64,000 nt of DNA from Nemertoderma westbladi (lineage: Eukaryota > Xenacoelomorpha > Nemertodermatida > Nemertodermatidae): contig JAUCBJ010007622.1 of NCBI GenBank assembly GCA_032718475.1, positions 59,675 to 123,674 of the forward strand. Direction: 5' to 3'. Below, in pieces: positions 39,728 to 50,530 of this stretch; within the stretch, counting starts at the first letter, position 1; each line of letters starts with the position of its first letter. The position numbers and the translations under genes are program-made. The notes under the pieces were generated by a model. The model saw nothing but the letters and a program-made list of their open reading frames with translations, was not told where the DNA came from and did not search any database.

Positions 39728-41785
39728 ATGTCTTCGCGAAGCCAGTTATTTAGAAAAAGGAAGCAACAAATTGAAGAAGAAGTAGGGGAGTTTTTTAATC
39801 TGCCCTCGTGCAGTACTGGTACTAGTACCAGGTGTGTGGATACCTCTGTTGGTAACACAAGTAGTCCCACCTCTACGGGTACGGCTACATCTACATTAAC
39901 TTTTGATCCTTGCCTTCCAGTGGATCATAATGTTGATGTCACGTCAGATTCGTCAGAATCTGGAGGTAATACCGATACTGGTAGTGATACTTCTGGTGGT
40001 TATATTTCTGATAACCTTACCTTGGAACATGATTTCATTGATTCTGATTGTATTGGTAGCGACATATCAACATCACCAACAGATGCGGAAGAAGTTGCAG
40101 GGGATGATTGTGAAATCACCATGTGTGCTAAAAATAAAGGATTATGCTGCACTCTATTGAATTGGCTCACAAATAATACCTCTGTCTCAGATAGAGCATT
40201 TTCGCAACTACTTCAAATCTTAAGAAAGAATGACCATAACAATTTACCGTCCACAGCTCAAACTCTTCGTAAACATCACCATGTAGGGAAAGACAAGTGT
40301 ACAGAAATTGAAATCTTTGGCTGCGCCAGCGGACGTATGGTCTTTTTTGGAATTCCAGATGAGTACTGCCGACTTCAAATATTAGTTAACATAGATGGCA
40401 CCCCATGGACTAAGTCATCGAATTCATCTTTCTGGCCCATTTTAGGTTCCGTGTATAAAAGAAAGGATATCCCTGTCTTTATGCTTGCTCTTTGGGTTGG
40501 TGCAATGTCAAAGCCACTTGATGTTTCTGATTACCTTAAACATCTAGTCGATTATGTTGTCCTCAACCAAATTAAAATGAAACTGATTATTGTTGACACT
40601 CCTGCAAGAAGTTTGATTTTGTGTACCAAGGGTCATTCTGGTTACAATTCATGCACTTATTGCACTATTATTGGTGAGAGAAATGAACTAAATACAAAGG
40701 TGATATTCCCAGGTAGTGGTTTTACGTTGAGAAAGGATGATGAGTATTTGGAACAGGACAGTGAAGGTCACATGAAGTGTTTGTCGCCACTTAGACATAT
40801 TTTGGGTTTATCTAGTTGTTTGCCGCCAGAGTACATGCATTTGATTTGTTTGGGGGTCACTAAACAGTTGATATCTAGCTGGACTTCTCGAGATTTCATT
40901 TGTAACAGGACTACACCCCTTCCTTGTTGCTTGCGACCTAGTATGAAGGTTACTTTAAATATCACTTTGAAGAGCTTTGGTTTACACATGCCTTCAATTT
41001 TTAATCGACGGTTGCGTGGTTTTGATGAGGTTAAGCATTTCAAAGCTACTGAGTTTCGTAACTTCATTTTATATGCTTGCCCACTGATGGGTAGCTATCT
41101 TCCGGATCGATATTTCATACATTTAATGTACCTTCACGTAGCACTTCGAATTCTAATATCAGATAAATTATCAACGGATCCTAGATATTTAGGTTATTCA
41201 AGGAGTCTCATTTCAATGTTTCACGAGCAGATTGGTGATCTGTATACTTCTGATATGTATACATACAACATTCATTTGTTAACACATTTAGTCGATTTTG
41301 TTGAATTATATGGGCCATTAGATGATTGGAGTGCATTCAGGTTCGAATCATATATGCACATCTTAAAGAAACGTACAAAATCAAAGCGAATTGATTTGAT
41401 TCTCAAGGAAGCGGCTGGGAAGTACTTAAGTGAAATACATATAGCTGCTAGTTCAGAAGTTAGCAAACCGACAGTTTCGACAGACATACCGAAAACTGAC
41501 ATTCAACATCTAAAAAGGGGTTCTTGTATATTTACTGCGAACCTTTTTTTATTAGTGGGATCGTTTTCAATTATTCCTGGTGGTTTAAAATTACATGGAC
41601 ATATGCTTGATTTTGTGAGTGACTTGTTCCAGTTGCCATGTCCTAGCAGTGGTTATGGTGAAGGTTTTTTCAAAATAGGAAAGGAATTCTCTAATTTAGT
41701 AGTTGGTGATTGGACATTATGCATCTGTTTTCCAAGTACATATAATGGGCAACATGTTTTCTATGTGTCAATGTTGTGTAATTAA
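39728..41785 (+). CDS. CACTA (EnSpm) family transposase (685 aa)
   Basis: ATG at 39728. The acidic Ser/Thr-rich N-terminus (residues 1-140) is followed by a domain with the features of animal EnSpm/tnp2 transposases: LLNWLTNNTSVSD, a Cys pair in GHSGYNSCTYC, then SPLRHILGLSSCLPPEYMHLICLGVTKQL and a late LDDWSAFRFESYMHILKK segment. Such proteins cut and reinsert the transposon. The 2-kb frame is uninterrupted, so the copy may be young. A companion ORF follows 104 bp downstream in the same direction. The assignment is from motif order by eye. Confidence 0.8.
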   Translation: MSSRSQLFRKRKQQIEEEVGEFFNLPSCSTGTSTRCVDTSVGNTSSPTSTGTATSTLTFDPCLPVDHNVDVTSDSSESGGNTDTGSDTSGGYISDNLTLEHDFIDSDCIGSDISTSPTDAEEVAGDDCEITMCAKNKGLCCTLLNWLTNNTSVSDRAFSQLLQILRKNDHNNLPSTAQTLRKHHHVGKDKCTEIEIFGCASGRMVFFGIPDEYCRLQILVNIDGTPWTKSSNSSFWPILGSVYKRKDIPVFMLALWVGAMSKPLDVSDYLKHLVDYVVLNQIKMKLIIVDTPARSLILCTKGHSGYNSCTYCTIIGERNELNTKVIFPGSGFTLRKDDEYLEQDSEGHMKCLSPLRHILGLSSCLPPEYMHLICLGVTKQLISSWTSRDFICNRTTPLPCCLRPSMKVTLNITLKSFGLHMPSIFNRRLRGFDEVKHFKATEFRNFILYACPLMGSYLPDRYFIHLMYLHVALRILISDKLSTDPRYLGYSRSLISMFHEQIGDLYTSDMYTYNIHLLTHLVDFVELYGPLDDWSAFRFESYMHILKKRTKSKRIDLILKEAAGKYLSEIHIAASSEVSKPTVSTDIPKTDIQHLKRGSCIFTANLFLLVGSFSIIPGGLKLHGHMLDFVSDLFQLPCPSSGYGEGFFKIGKEFSNLVVGDWTLCICFPSTYNGQHVFYVSMLCN

Positions 41786-41889
41786 ATACAATAGGCATAT
41801 ATATCTGACACTGATATTGATCAATTAATTGCAACTCATGCCCAAATAATTTTTGACAACCCTTGGGTGGGACTATCGTATATATATAT

Positions 41890-43011
41890 ATGCTAATGGA
41901 TAAATATGAAGATGTAATTGTCTACTGTAAAGCCGACAGAAGTATATTTTCAGCCTCACTGCTTAATGAGGTCGATGATTACGATGAGAATGAACCGAAA
42001 ATTAATGGCGGTGAATATGTTGTCACATATGAAGGGGAGAAATGTACGTGTAGAGTTTTAACTCATGGATTTCTGGAAGAGGAAGAATATCTAGTCATCT
42101 TGGATAAGGCCCGAGAATTAAATAATTTAGGATATAATTACACAACTGTTTTCAATTCAATTCCGAGAGTTGTAAACAAGGCTACTGGACCAAGAAAGCG
42201 GCTTCACTTTGTATCTAGCAGAAGACTTGGTCTTCCAGTGGCGTCATCAGACGATGAAGTAGTTGTACAGCGTTCCAATAATAAGCGCCAAAAACCGAAC
42301 AATTGTGTTCCGAAAGATGTCAGACTACCTACTCCACTGCAACCTCACCCTCCATTATCAATAGCTGGGAGGAGTGAATCTGATCCAGTTACTGATACAG
42401 GTACAAGTGTTCCACCAGTTTTTATAAGGAAGTCTGTTGGCCTAAACCCACAGAATGTGAATAATATATCAGATATGCCTGATAGGCAGCTATTAGAGGC
42501 AATATTCAAGCTACAAAGGAACAACAGATCATCTATAATTGAGCAGAGTTCACGAATTAGCTCACTCAGACAGGATGTTAAGGCACTTTCCAGTGCTGTA
42601 TCGTATACCAATGTTGTAACCACTGGCAGCCGTAACAGCGTCACCTTAGATCAGGCCCGTATGATAACTGTAACACCTGCCTCCAGCCGCGACGAACTAG
42701 TAGCTCTGGTTTCTCGACAAGAAACTGAAGTGTACCTAAAGCTCCAGGGAGGTGTACACTTGCGGAACATAGTCTCTAGGCAGCTGGAGACGCTGATGAC
42801 GAAGGAATTTGCCAAGACGTGCAGCTATACAGGTAGATCAACCATAAAGAACGAAAAGAGGAATTCTCTTCTAGAGATGGGGGTTGTTAATCTGTTAAAG
42901 AAAGTTAATTCGAATGTCCCTGACTTCACGGTGTATGGATTAGAGCGTTCACTGAAACTGGCCCTTCACACATATATCGATACTAGGAAAAGTGGTAGTA
43001 AGTTAATTTAA
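41890..43011 (+). CDS. DUF4806-like companion ORF of the CACTA element
   Basis: The frame is open from 41863, but the first ATG is at 41890 (MLMDKYEDV...), so I use that; an upstream exon is possible. The N-terminus (YVVTYEGEKCTCRVLTHGFLEEEEYL) resembles a small conserved module. The middle is disordered. The C-terminal 100 residues (LRNIVSRQLETLMTKEFAKTCSYTGRS... to LERSLKLALHTYIDTRK) match the DUF4806 pattern seen in many invertebrate genomes, often with EnSpm elements. It may bind the element ends or assist the transposase; that is inference. Confidence 0.65.
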   Translation: MLMDKYEDVIVYCKADRSIFSASLLNEVDDYDENEPKINGGEYVVTYEGEKCTCRVLTHGFLEEEEYLVILDKARELNNLGYNYTTVFNSIPRVVNKATGPRKRLHFVSSRRLGLPVASSDDEVVVQRSNNKRQKPNNCVPKDVRLPTPLQPHPPLSIAGRSESDPVTDTGTSVPPVFIRKSVGLNPQNVNNISDMPDRQLLEAIFKLQRNNRSSIIEQSSRISSLRQDVKALSSAVSYTNVVTTGSRNSVTLDQARMITVTPASSRDELVALVSRQETEVYLKLQGGVHLRNIVSRQLETLMTKEFAKTCSYTGRSTIKNEKRNSLLEMGVVNLLKKVNSNVPDFTVYGLERSLKLALHTYIDTRKSGSKLI

Positions 43012-43420
43012 AATAATTGATTATTTTTGTTAATTAGTAGGCCTAATTTATGCACTTATTATTTTATTATTGCGAAATATCATATATTATGTAGATGTAC
43101 CGTACCGTACTGTGCACTTACATTTTTCACTGGGTATCGATCATTGCCTATCGGAGTTGCTATAGAACCTTAGTTAGAACACTTGATTGCCCCAGTCTCG
43201 AGCTACAGTTACCTTAATTATAAATGTATTTACCCCCACATTATTTATTACTATTAGGTCTATTTATTCAAGAAATTATATGTTTTTATAATATATACTT
43301 TGGAAAATTAGTCGACTAAGTCATAATTTTTAAAACTTTAAATACGGGTTGAGTTATTTTATAAAGTTAAGAAGAATGAAGCAATAGAGGGAGCCTGAAG
43401 TCTAATCTCTTGGTCTTTAC
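43012..43420. other. AT-rich 3' flank of the CACTA element
   Basis: No gene is supported. The element's right terminus is not evident. Confidence 0.5.
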
Positions 43421-44740
43421 TCACGTTAACTCCAAAGGTTGCATACTATCACTATAGCCGGGAGAGTCAAAGCTAGAGTGTATGCTAGAGTTAACCAAGA
43501 GCTAGGAAAAAGAATAATGCTCTTCTAGGGTGCAAACTCACGACCTTCTAATTAGAAAACTAAGCAAATGATCAGCTTGAAGGTCTTAGACCCTTAATCG
43601 GAAGCATCGAGCAGCCAATGAGAGAGCGGATGCGAGTACAGTGGTAAAGCCCATCCATAGTGAGATAGCGTTGCACTAGCTCTCAAGGATAGTTATACTC
43701 ACCATTCAAATATCCCTCGCAAACCAGAGTCCCCCAACATCTAAAGTATTCCACTTCAATGTAAAATATATAATGCAATATAACTCGAATATTTCTGTTT
43801 TTATAATATAAATAATAATTGTAGCATAAATTTATAATTTAATATAAATATAATGTGAAAATTCAATATTATCAAATGACATTGCTATATAATGCATAGC
43901 CATGAAAGTTGTTTGGTTTGTAATAAAGAAATGAGACAAGACAATTTATCTCGTCATATGGAAACACATAGAAAGGAAAACTAATGGCTCCGTTACCAAA
44001 AAATTTAAAAAATCCGAAGATATTTTAGTGAAGATGAAAAGAAAAAGAGAGATGAGCGTGATATATTAAATATAAAACAGCCAATGGAAAATAAATTTCA
44101 TAAAGTTGTGAATATTTTGAAAGGGATACAAAAACAGTTACCCCTAGAAAATGAGGAAAATTTGAGTGAGAAAGACGGAGAAGAAGAGGTAAAATAGGAA
44201 AAACATATGCTCACAGGCTCAATCCCTACTCGTATCCCGTTTTATGGGAATTATAAAAAGTAAACACAAAATAGGAAAAACAGATGGTCACGGGTTCAAT
44301 CCCTACTCGCGACCAATATAAAACCAACATAAAATAAGTTAAACATAGAATAACTAGAATACCTAAACTAAACACAAAATAGGAAAACATCTGGTCACAG
44401 GTTCGATCCCTAGTCGTATCCCGTTTTATGGAAAATAAACAGGAGGTCACGGGTTCAATCCCTACTCGCAACCATTATAAAACCAACACAAAATAAGTTA
44501 AACCAGGGTTCGAGTCCTACTAATGCAATTATAAAAAGTAGGTAACACGGATGGTCACGGATACAAACCCTACTCACGGAAAAATAAAACCAACACAAAA
44601 TAAATAATATAGTAAACTTTCATGTATACCATAGTAAATAAACTAATTTAATAATAAAGTTTGTAAAATAGATAATGATCCGGGGAATTCACCGGCAGGA
44701 CACATGGAAACGATTTTATTACTATGAAATACACTGAAAT
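43421..44740. repeat. First copy of a 1.2-1.3-kb duplicated repeat block with tRNA-like boxes
   Basis: This repeats at 44747-45955, starting cacgttaactcc..aggttgcatac and ending gaaatacactgaaatat. On the minus strand a B-box-like segment (ggtcgtgagtttgcaccc, 43528-43545 complement) follows an arm resembling a tRNA anticodon loop (ttttctaattagaa), so part of it may derive from a tRNA-like SINE. Further right are repeated gggttcaatccctactcg motifs with B-box character. The last 100 bp duplicates the tail of the TBP-like pseudogene. The copies differ by a private insert around 43890-44210. Confidence 0.8.
43892..43984 (+). pseudogene. Remnant of a small C2H2 zinc-finger gene
   Basis: The 30-codon frame has CLVCNKEMRQDNLSRHMETH, a C-x2-C...H-x3-H finger. 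It ends in TAA. A basic sequence (KKFKKSEDILVKMKRKR) continues in a shifted frame to about 44050, then more fragments run to 44200. It appears only in the first copy of the duplicated block. The origin is uncertain; viral or transposon proteins often carry single fingers of this kind. Confidence 0.45.
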
Positions 44741-44746
44741 ATATTC

Positions 44747-45955
44747 TCACATTAACTCCCAAGGTTGCATACTATCACTATCTCCGGGAGAGTCAAAGCT
44801 AGAGTGTATGCTAGAGTTAACCAAGAGCTAGGAAAAAGAATAATGCTCTTCTAGGGTGCAAAATCACGACCTTCTAATTAGAAAACTAAGCAAATGATCA
44901 GCTTGAAGGTCTTAGACCCTTAATCGGAGGCATCGAGCAGTCAATGAGAGAGCGGATGCGAGTACAGTGGTAAAGCCCATCCATAGTGAGATAGCGTTGC
45001 ACTAGCTCTCAAGGATAGTTATACTCACCATTCAAATATGCCTCGCAAACCAGAGTCCCCCAACATCTAAAGTATTCCACTTCAATGTAAAATATATAAT
45101 GCAATATAACTCGAATATTTCTGTTTTTATAATATAAATAATAATTGTAGCATAAATTTATATTTTAACACAAATATAATGTGAAAATTCACTTTAACTG
45201 TTTTTTATAATATAAATAATAATTGTAACATAAATTTATAATTTAACATAAATATAAGGTGAAAATTCACTTTAACATAGAGTAACTAAACTAAACACAA
45301 AATAGGATAAACAGATGGTCATAGGTTCGACCCGTACTCGTGTCCGTTTTATGAAAAATATAAAAAGTATACATAGAATAACTAGAGTACCTAAACTAAA
45401 CACAAAATAGGAAAAACAGCAGGTCACGGGCTCAATCCCTTCTCGTATCCCGTTTTATGGAAAAATATAAAAAGTAAACACAAAATAGGATAAACAGATG
45501 GTCACGGGTTCAATCCCTACTCGCGACCAATATAAAACCAACATAAAATAAGTTAAACATAGAATAACTAGAATACCTAAACTAAACACAAAATAGGAAA
45601 ACATCTGGTCACAGGTTCGATCCCTAGTCGTATCCCGTTTTATGGAAAATAAACAGGAGGTCACGGGTTCAATCCCTACTCGCGACCATTATAAAACCAA
45701 CACAAAATAAGTTAAACCAGGGTTCGAGTCCTACTAATGCAATTATAAAAAGTAGGTAACACGGATGGTCACGGATACAAACCCTACTCACGGAAAAATA
45801 AAACCAACACAAAATAAATAATATAGTAAACTTTCATGTATACCATAGTAAATAAACTAATTTAATAATAAAGTTTGTAAAATAGATAATGATCCGGGGA
45901 ATTCACCGGAAGGACACATGGAAACGATTTTATTACTATGAAATACACTGAAATA
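44747..45955. repeat. Second copy of the duplicated repeat block
   Basis: This is homologous to 43421-44740, with the same tRNA-like and gggttcaatccc motifs (for example near 45422, 45506 and 45665) but without the zinc-finger fragment. Its right end lies within the tail of the TBP-like pseudogene. Confidence 0.8.
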
Positions 45956-46276
45956 TGCACGTCCTATATATATTCTAATCGCGCAAAATAATTCGGGGGT
46001 ATAGCTAATAAATATTGCTTTATTATTAATTGTATGATGTCCACATTTTTTCATTAACAATTTAAAATTAACACTTGGAAAAATAATTGTTCGTGTTTCG
46101 GTATTAAGTTTCAAATTTTGTAATTGCATACCAATAGTTTGTTTTAAATAAAGCAATTCACTAGCTAAATTATTGCACAGGCCTACAATTGTTACTGCGC
46201 CGCTGGGAAATAGCATTAAAGTTGAATCGTCACCTTTGTAGATAAACATGTTTGGTTTTAAGCAACTTTGACCTGT
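45857..46276 (-). pseudogene. TBP-fold gene remnant, 3' portion (interrupted)
   Basis: The ATG at 46249 opens 130 codons, but homologous sequence extends upstream to the insertion at 46277, so this ATG is internal. LMLFPSGAVTIVG (residues 12-23) and FISYTPELF (about 80-88) correspond to the FPSGKVTVLG and KYEPEIF segments of the intact relative at 63236-63796, and to the FSSGK and YEPELF positions of TATA-binding proteins. The 5' part appears on the far side of the 3-kb insertion at about 49300-49385. The PolB C-terminus lies just upstream of that, the same order as in the intact cassette. The gene is broken. Confidence 0.65.
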
Positions 46277-49200
46277 CCACGAAGCTAAGGAAAATCAACT
46301 ACTTTCGCTAAGAAAGATTTTCCTTAGCTGAGATGGTCTATTCATAGTGGGCTATTTTACTTGTGTGAGGCAGATTTGGGGTTTTTTGATAGGCGAAAAA
46401 ACTAGCCTTTAAAAGTACCCTGAAATTTTGCATGTATATACTACTCGGCGAGGCGCATCTTTTGGGCCGGGTCTCATATCCAGGAAAAATCTGGTTTCCA
46501 TGGCAACGGACTTCAAAAAAAGTCTATGTATTTCAAGTCAATATTTATAACTCTATTTGTAGGAAAACTATAATAGATTTAAACTTGGGGTTTTGCAACA
46601 CAACTATAAGGTCCATAGCAGATCCGATTGAGGCTAAATAGAAAATCCAGTTACGTTGGCAACCGGGATAAACAGATGTTAAAATTTATAAAATGATAAT
46701 TTGAGGCCTAAGGGCAAGGTGTTATGACTTGAGACCAACCCCTACCCCCACTATATAACTTATTCTGCATCCGAATTACATTGTTCTATTTTTCAGTTAC
46801 CATGACAACAGCCGAAAACAGATGTTTTTATACAAAAATTATTCATTTGGACATAGACTTCGCGATAAAATTTTACAAAACTGGGTATGTGTTATCTGCA
46901 CCACTAGTTGGAACTTTTAGTGAAACTTAAATCATTCCAGAAATTTAGTTACCATGGTAACTGTAGTTTATTAAACTCTATATCATTCAAGTCTATATTG
47001 ATAACTCTATTTCTAGCAAAACTGTAATATATATAAACTTGGGGTTTTGTAACTCATCTATAATTTCCATATCCATCCAAGCCGTTTGAGGTTAATTAGA
47101 AAGTACAGTTACCATAGCAACAAGACTAAACAGATGTTACTATTTATAAAATGATAATTTGAAGCACAAGTTAATAGTATTATGACTTGGGACCAAGACC
47201 TACCCCCACTATATGACTTATTCTGCATCCGAATTACATTATTATATTTTTCAGTTTCCATGACAACCACTGCAAACAGATGCATTTTGATAGAAAATCG
47301 GTAATTTGGACATAAACTACAATATTTTCTGAAACTCGGTATATGTGTTATCCACGAAGTTAAGGAAAATCAACTACTTTCGCTAAGAAAGATTTTCCTT
47401 AGCTGAGATGGTCTATTCATAGTGGGCTGTTTTACTTGTATGGAGCAGATTTAGTGTTTTTTGATAGGTGAAAAAACTAGCCTTTAAAAGTACCCTGAAA
47501 TTTTGCATGTATATACAACTCATCAAGGCGCGTCGTGTGGGATGGGTCTCATATCCAGGAAAAATCTGGTTTCCATGGCAACGGACTTAGAAAAAAGTCT
47601 ATGTATTTCAAGTCAATATTTGTAACTCTATTTGTAGGAAAACTATAATACATATAAACTTGGGGTTTCCCAACACAACTATAAGGTCCATAACAGAGCC
47701 AATTGAGGTTAAATAGAAAATCCAGTTACCTTGGCAACCGGGCTAAACAGATGTTAAAATTTTTAAAATGTTAATTTGAAGCCTAAGGTTAAGGTGTGAT
47801 GACTTGGGACCAATCCCTACCCCCACTATATAACTTATTCTGCGTCCGAATTTGATTGTTCTATTTTGCAGTTACCATGACAACCGCTGAAAACAGATGT
47901 TTTTATACAACAATTATTCATTTGGACATAGACTTCACGATAAAATTTTACAAAACTGGGTATGTGTTATCTGGACCACTAGTTGGAACTTTTAGTGAAA
48001 CTCAAAACATTCCAGAAATATCTAGTTACCATGGTAACTGGAGCTTATTAAAGTCAATATCATTCAAGTCTATATTTTTAACTCTTGTTTGTAGGAAAAC
48101 TGTATTAGATATAAATATTGGGTTTCCCAACTCAACTATAAGGAAGGTCCTTAGAGGAGCCAATTGTGGTTAATTAGAAAATCCAGTTACCTTGGTAACC
48201 AGGCTAAACAGATGTTATAATTTAAAAAATTATAATTAGAAACACAAGTTAAAGGCATTATGACTTGGGACCAACCCCTACCACCATAATATCACTTATT
48301 CTGCATCCAATCTACGTTGTTCTATTTGCCAGTTACCTTGACAACCACTGCAAACAGACTTTTTAACAAATTAATAATTAATTTTGCACATAAACTACTC
48401 AATGAAGCTTCCTTGAAGTCGATGTGTCACCTGGAACCACAAACCGGATCTTAAGGGGGGGGTACACCATTTTCGGACAACTCTTCGATTTATCACTCTC
48501 AGCGTTTCAAAATTGTTTGGTTTTGGCTAAAATTTGGCATATAGGTGCCTAAGATGCTATTCTACATGACAGGTCAGAAAATTTTTTTTTTTCGCTATTT
48601 AATATTAGTTAATACTAGTTAACAACAAAAAAAACTTGGTTGCGCTTAAAACCCTAAGGCTTTTACAGTTTTTAACCTAATCACATGAAAGTTTTTTTAT
48701 ATGATAGATCAAAGATAGGGCAACATAACTATCAGGCGAAATTTTGTTGAAATAATTCTGCACCGCTAGGTGGCGCTGCAAATTTATGCAAATTTTTAGG
48801 TTTTTTATAAATAGTATTAAATTTTATTAACAAAAAATTTCGAAAAGTTGCCTGATACTTTTATGCAGGGTGGCTATCTAGACACCCACAGGAAGTTTCA
48901 GACTAATTACTCAAAAATTGTAGAAGTAGTAGGGTTTTGAAGTTGACAATTTCATGAAAAAAATATTTGGAGATAATCGACCTTTCATTATACATAGTAA
49001 TAGTAATTTCAATAGGATTCCGTAAATGGAAATTTACATAACTTTAAAACTAAAAGAGCTATTAAATAGCGGTTTTCAGATTTCGAAACACCATTCAATG
49101 GTGCATTACAATAGACCATAAAAAAAAATTCGACATATTTTGGACCAAAATTGTGTACCCCCCCCTTAATGTAAACCTCAGCAGTTCTAGAAAACTCCTG

Positions 49201-49299
49201 TTGCCATGGTAATATGAGTTTTAAAGGCATATTCCTCTTAACTCTGTAAAGCAATGAAGTGATGAGTCAAAGAGTGTTTAATTTTCCTTAGCTTCGTGG
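46277..49299. mobile_element. 3.0-kb TIR element with internal degenerate repeats, inserted in the TBP-fold gene
   Basis: Both ends carry ccacgaagctaaggaaaat in inverted orientation (46277-46295 and 49281-49299). Near the left end gctaaggaaaatc and gattttccttagc form a perfect 13-bp stem, and this hairpin recurs near 47355-47405. Inside, a segment of about 500-600 bp marked by ctaccccca.tat.t.acttattctgc.tcc repeats about four times (near 46740, 47205, 47815 and 48280). No long ORF exists, so it is non-autonomous. No clear target duplication was found, though the flanking reading frames belong to one gene. Confidence 0.65.
48455..49165. mobile_element. 711-bp TTAA-flanked MITE
   Basis: The tetranucleotide ttaa flanks it at 48451-48454 and 49166-49169. 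The ends are ggggggggtacaccattttcgg and an inverted ccaaaattgtgtacccccccc, sharing about 20 bp. A TTAA target is typical of piggyBac-type insertion, but piggyBac ends usually begin CCC, so the family is uncertain. No ORF. It is nested in the 3-kb TIR element. Confidence 0.75.
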
Positions 49300-49385
49300 T
49301 TGCATTTCCTTTAGGAAATGCCTTTCTTGTAATTTGCTGTGAAATTTTCTCTAGTTCAAATTTGGCAATGTTTTTTCCGGTAAAC
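49300..49385 (-). pseudogene. TBP-fold gene remnant, 5' portion
   Basis: The minus-strand frame GKNIAKFELEKISQQITRKAF matches the position and character of the first-repeat helix in the intact relative (ISFDVLAKRIRNGKL). It stops at the 3-kb insertion and resumes at 46276. No ATG is visible, so the start has decayed. Confidence 0.5.
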
Positions 49386-49441
49386 TGTTTTATTGGTTAT
49401 TTCTATTTTGTTGTTCAATTTCTTATTCTAGAAAAATAAAA

Positions 49442-49768
49442 TTAAATCCTAGTAGGGGGGATTACTACTCGTTTCGCCGGTCTAACAAGCTTAGTGCTAT
49501 AGTGCCCGTATGGTTTGCTGCTATATTTACTACTCCAATATGATTTCGTATCCCAGAGCGTTAGTGCCTTCTTATAGACATGACCAGTAAAAATTTGATG
49601 CTTTCTAGAAGTGAAGGTAGAGTTATAGCGGAAGAGCATTGCCTCGTTTTCAAAACAGTCTGCATAATCCTCGTGTGTTAGTTGCTTAGCGACAACCGAT
49701 CTAGATACACCTTTGGCGGTTTTCTTGATTGGGGCATCATAGGATTGAAAACTGTAGACCTTTGGTTT
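49442..49768 (-). pseudogene. Polinton-type DNA polymerase B, C-terminal fragment
   Basis: The minus-strand frame is open to 49768 and stops at 49442-49444. It shows the C-terminal signature of protein-primed PolB in Polintons/adintoviruses: a KPK.YS segment, THEDY, HQIFTGHVYKKAL and KPYGHY. The last 40 residues parallel the PolB end at the right edge of the window (PYGHY then PP[TI]). The rest of the polymerase is missing, cut off at the element C repeat that begins near 49770. Confidence 0.75.
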
Positions 49769-49769
49769 A

Positions 49770-50268
49770 ATTAAACCCTAACAGGTGTCATATGACTCCT
49801 AATTAGGGTTTAATTGATTATCCTAATTAATCAGACTGATTAGCGCCCTGACACACAATGGGTCATCAGTGTTGTCTAACTGTCGCAGAGAGGAGCAAGA
49901 GGGTGTCATAAGTGACACCGCAGCTCTTTTATTTATTAATACTTATTTATTTGTACCTAATTTTAATTAATTATTTGTATTCTATTTTACTTTATTTATT
50001 CATTTGTACTTTATTTTAAATTAATTAATTATTTGTATTCTATTTTACTTTATTTATTCATTTGTACTTTATTTTAAATTAATTAATTGTATTACTTTTA
50101 CTTTATACATTGATTTCTATTTTTAGATTAATTAGTTTTTATATTACCAACGAGATCACTATGACATAATGCCTATATTTAGCTCTATGGTTTATAGATC
50201 CCTTATCGTTAACTTTATAATCTTTCCTCTCGCGGCCCCTTTGTCTTCGTTATTCAATGGCGCCACTC
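49770..50268. repeat. Terminal repeat of element C, copy B
   Basis: This is homologous to 33903-34703 in the same orientation, but here it lies on the 5' side of the ORF and there on the 3' side, as expected for terminal inverted repeats. It contains the hairpin ggtgtcataagtgacacc and AT-rich segments, then the conserved 157-bp core from 50111. Confidence 0.75.
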
Positions 50269-50289
50269 TGTCTACCATTGAATAACATT

Positions 50290-50530
50290 GGGCAATCATT
50301 ATCTCGCCTGATGTGACGTCATCAAAGCTGCTCTCTGATTGGTTTAATTATACAATCTTTTCTCCCTCCTGTTCCCTGATTGGCTAACCCATTCTAGCCC
50401 CCTCTATAATAGCCCCCGTTCACCACATTCCCAATCATTGTCTCTTTGTTTTCCTGAAAAGTTTTAATTATTTTCGTAAAAGTATTTATTTATTTTTATT
50501 TCCTAAACGAGTTACCGGTACACAATCACG
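50290..50530 (+). promoter_or_regulatory. Promoter of element C protein, copy B
   Basis: Palindromic CRE TGACGTCA (50314-50321), two inverted CCAAT boxes (ATTGG at 50338-50342 and 50379-50383) and a TATA-like tctataatag (50403-50412) precede the ATG at 50531. The order is identical in copy A. Confidence 0.6.

Noticed and set aside
43421-45955. Functional tRNA genes (minus-strand Arg-like and several B-box motifs)
   Set aside because: B boxes are present but no complete cloverleaf could be drawn, and the motifs sit in degenerate repeated DNA.
49009-49254. Minus-strand ORF of 81 codons
   Set aside because: It lies across the end of a TTAA MITE and has no coding features.
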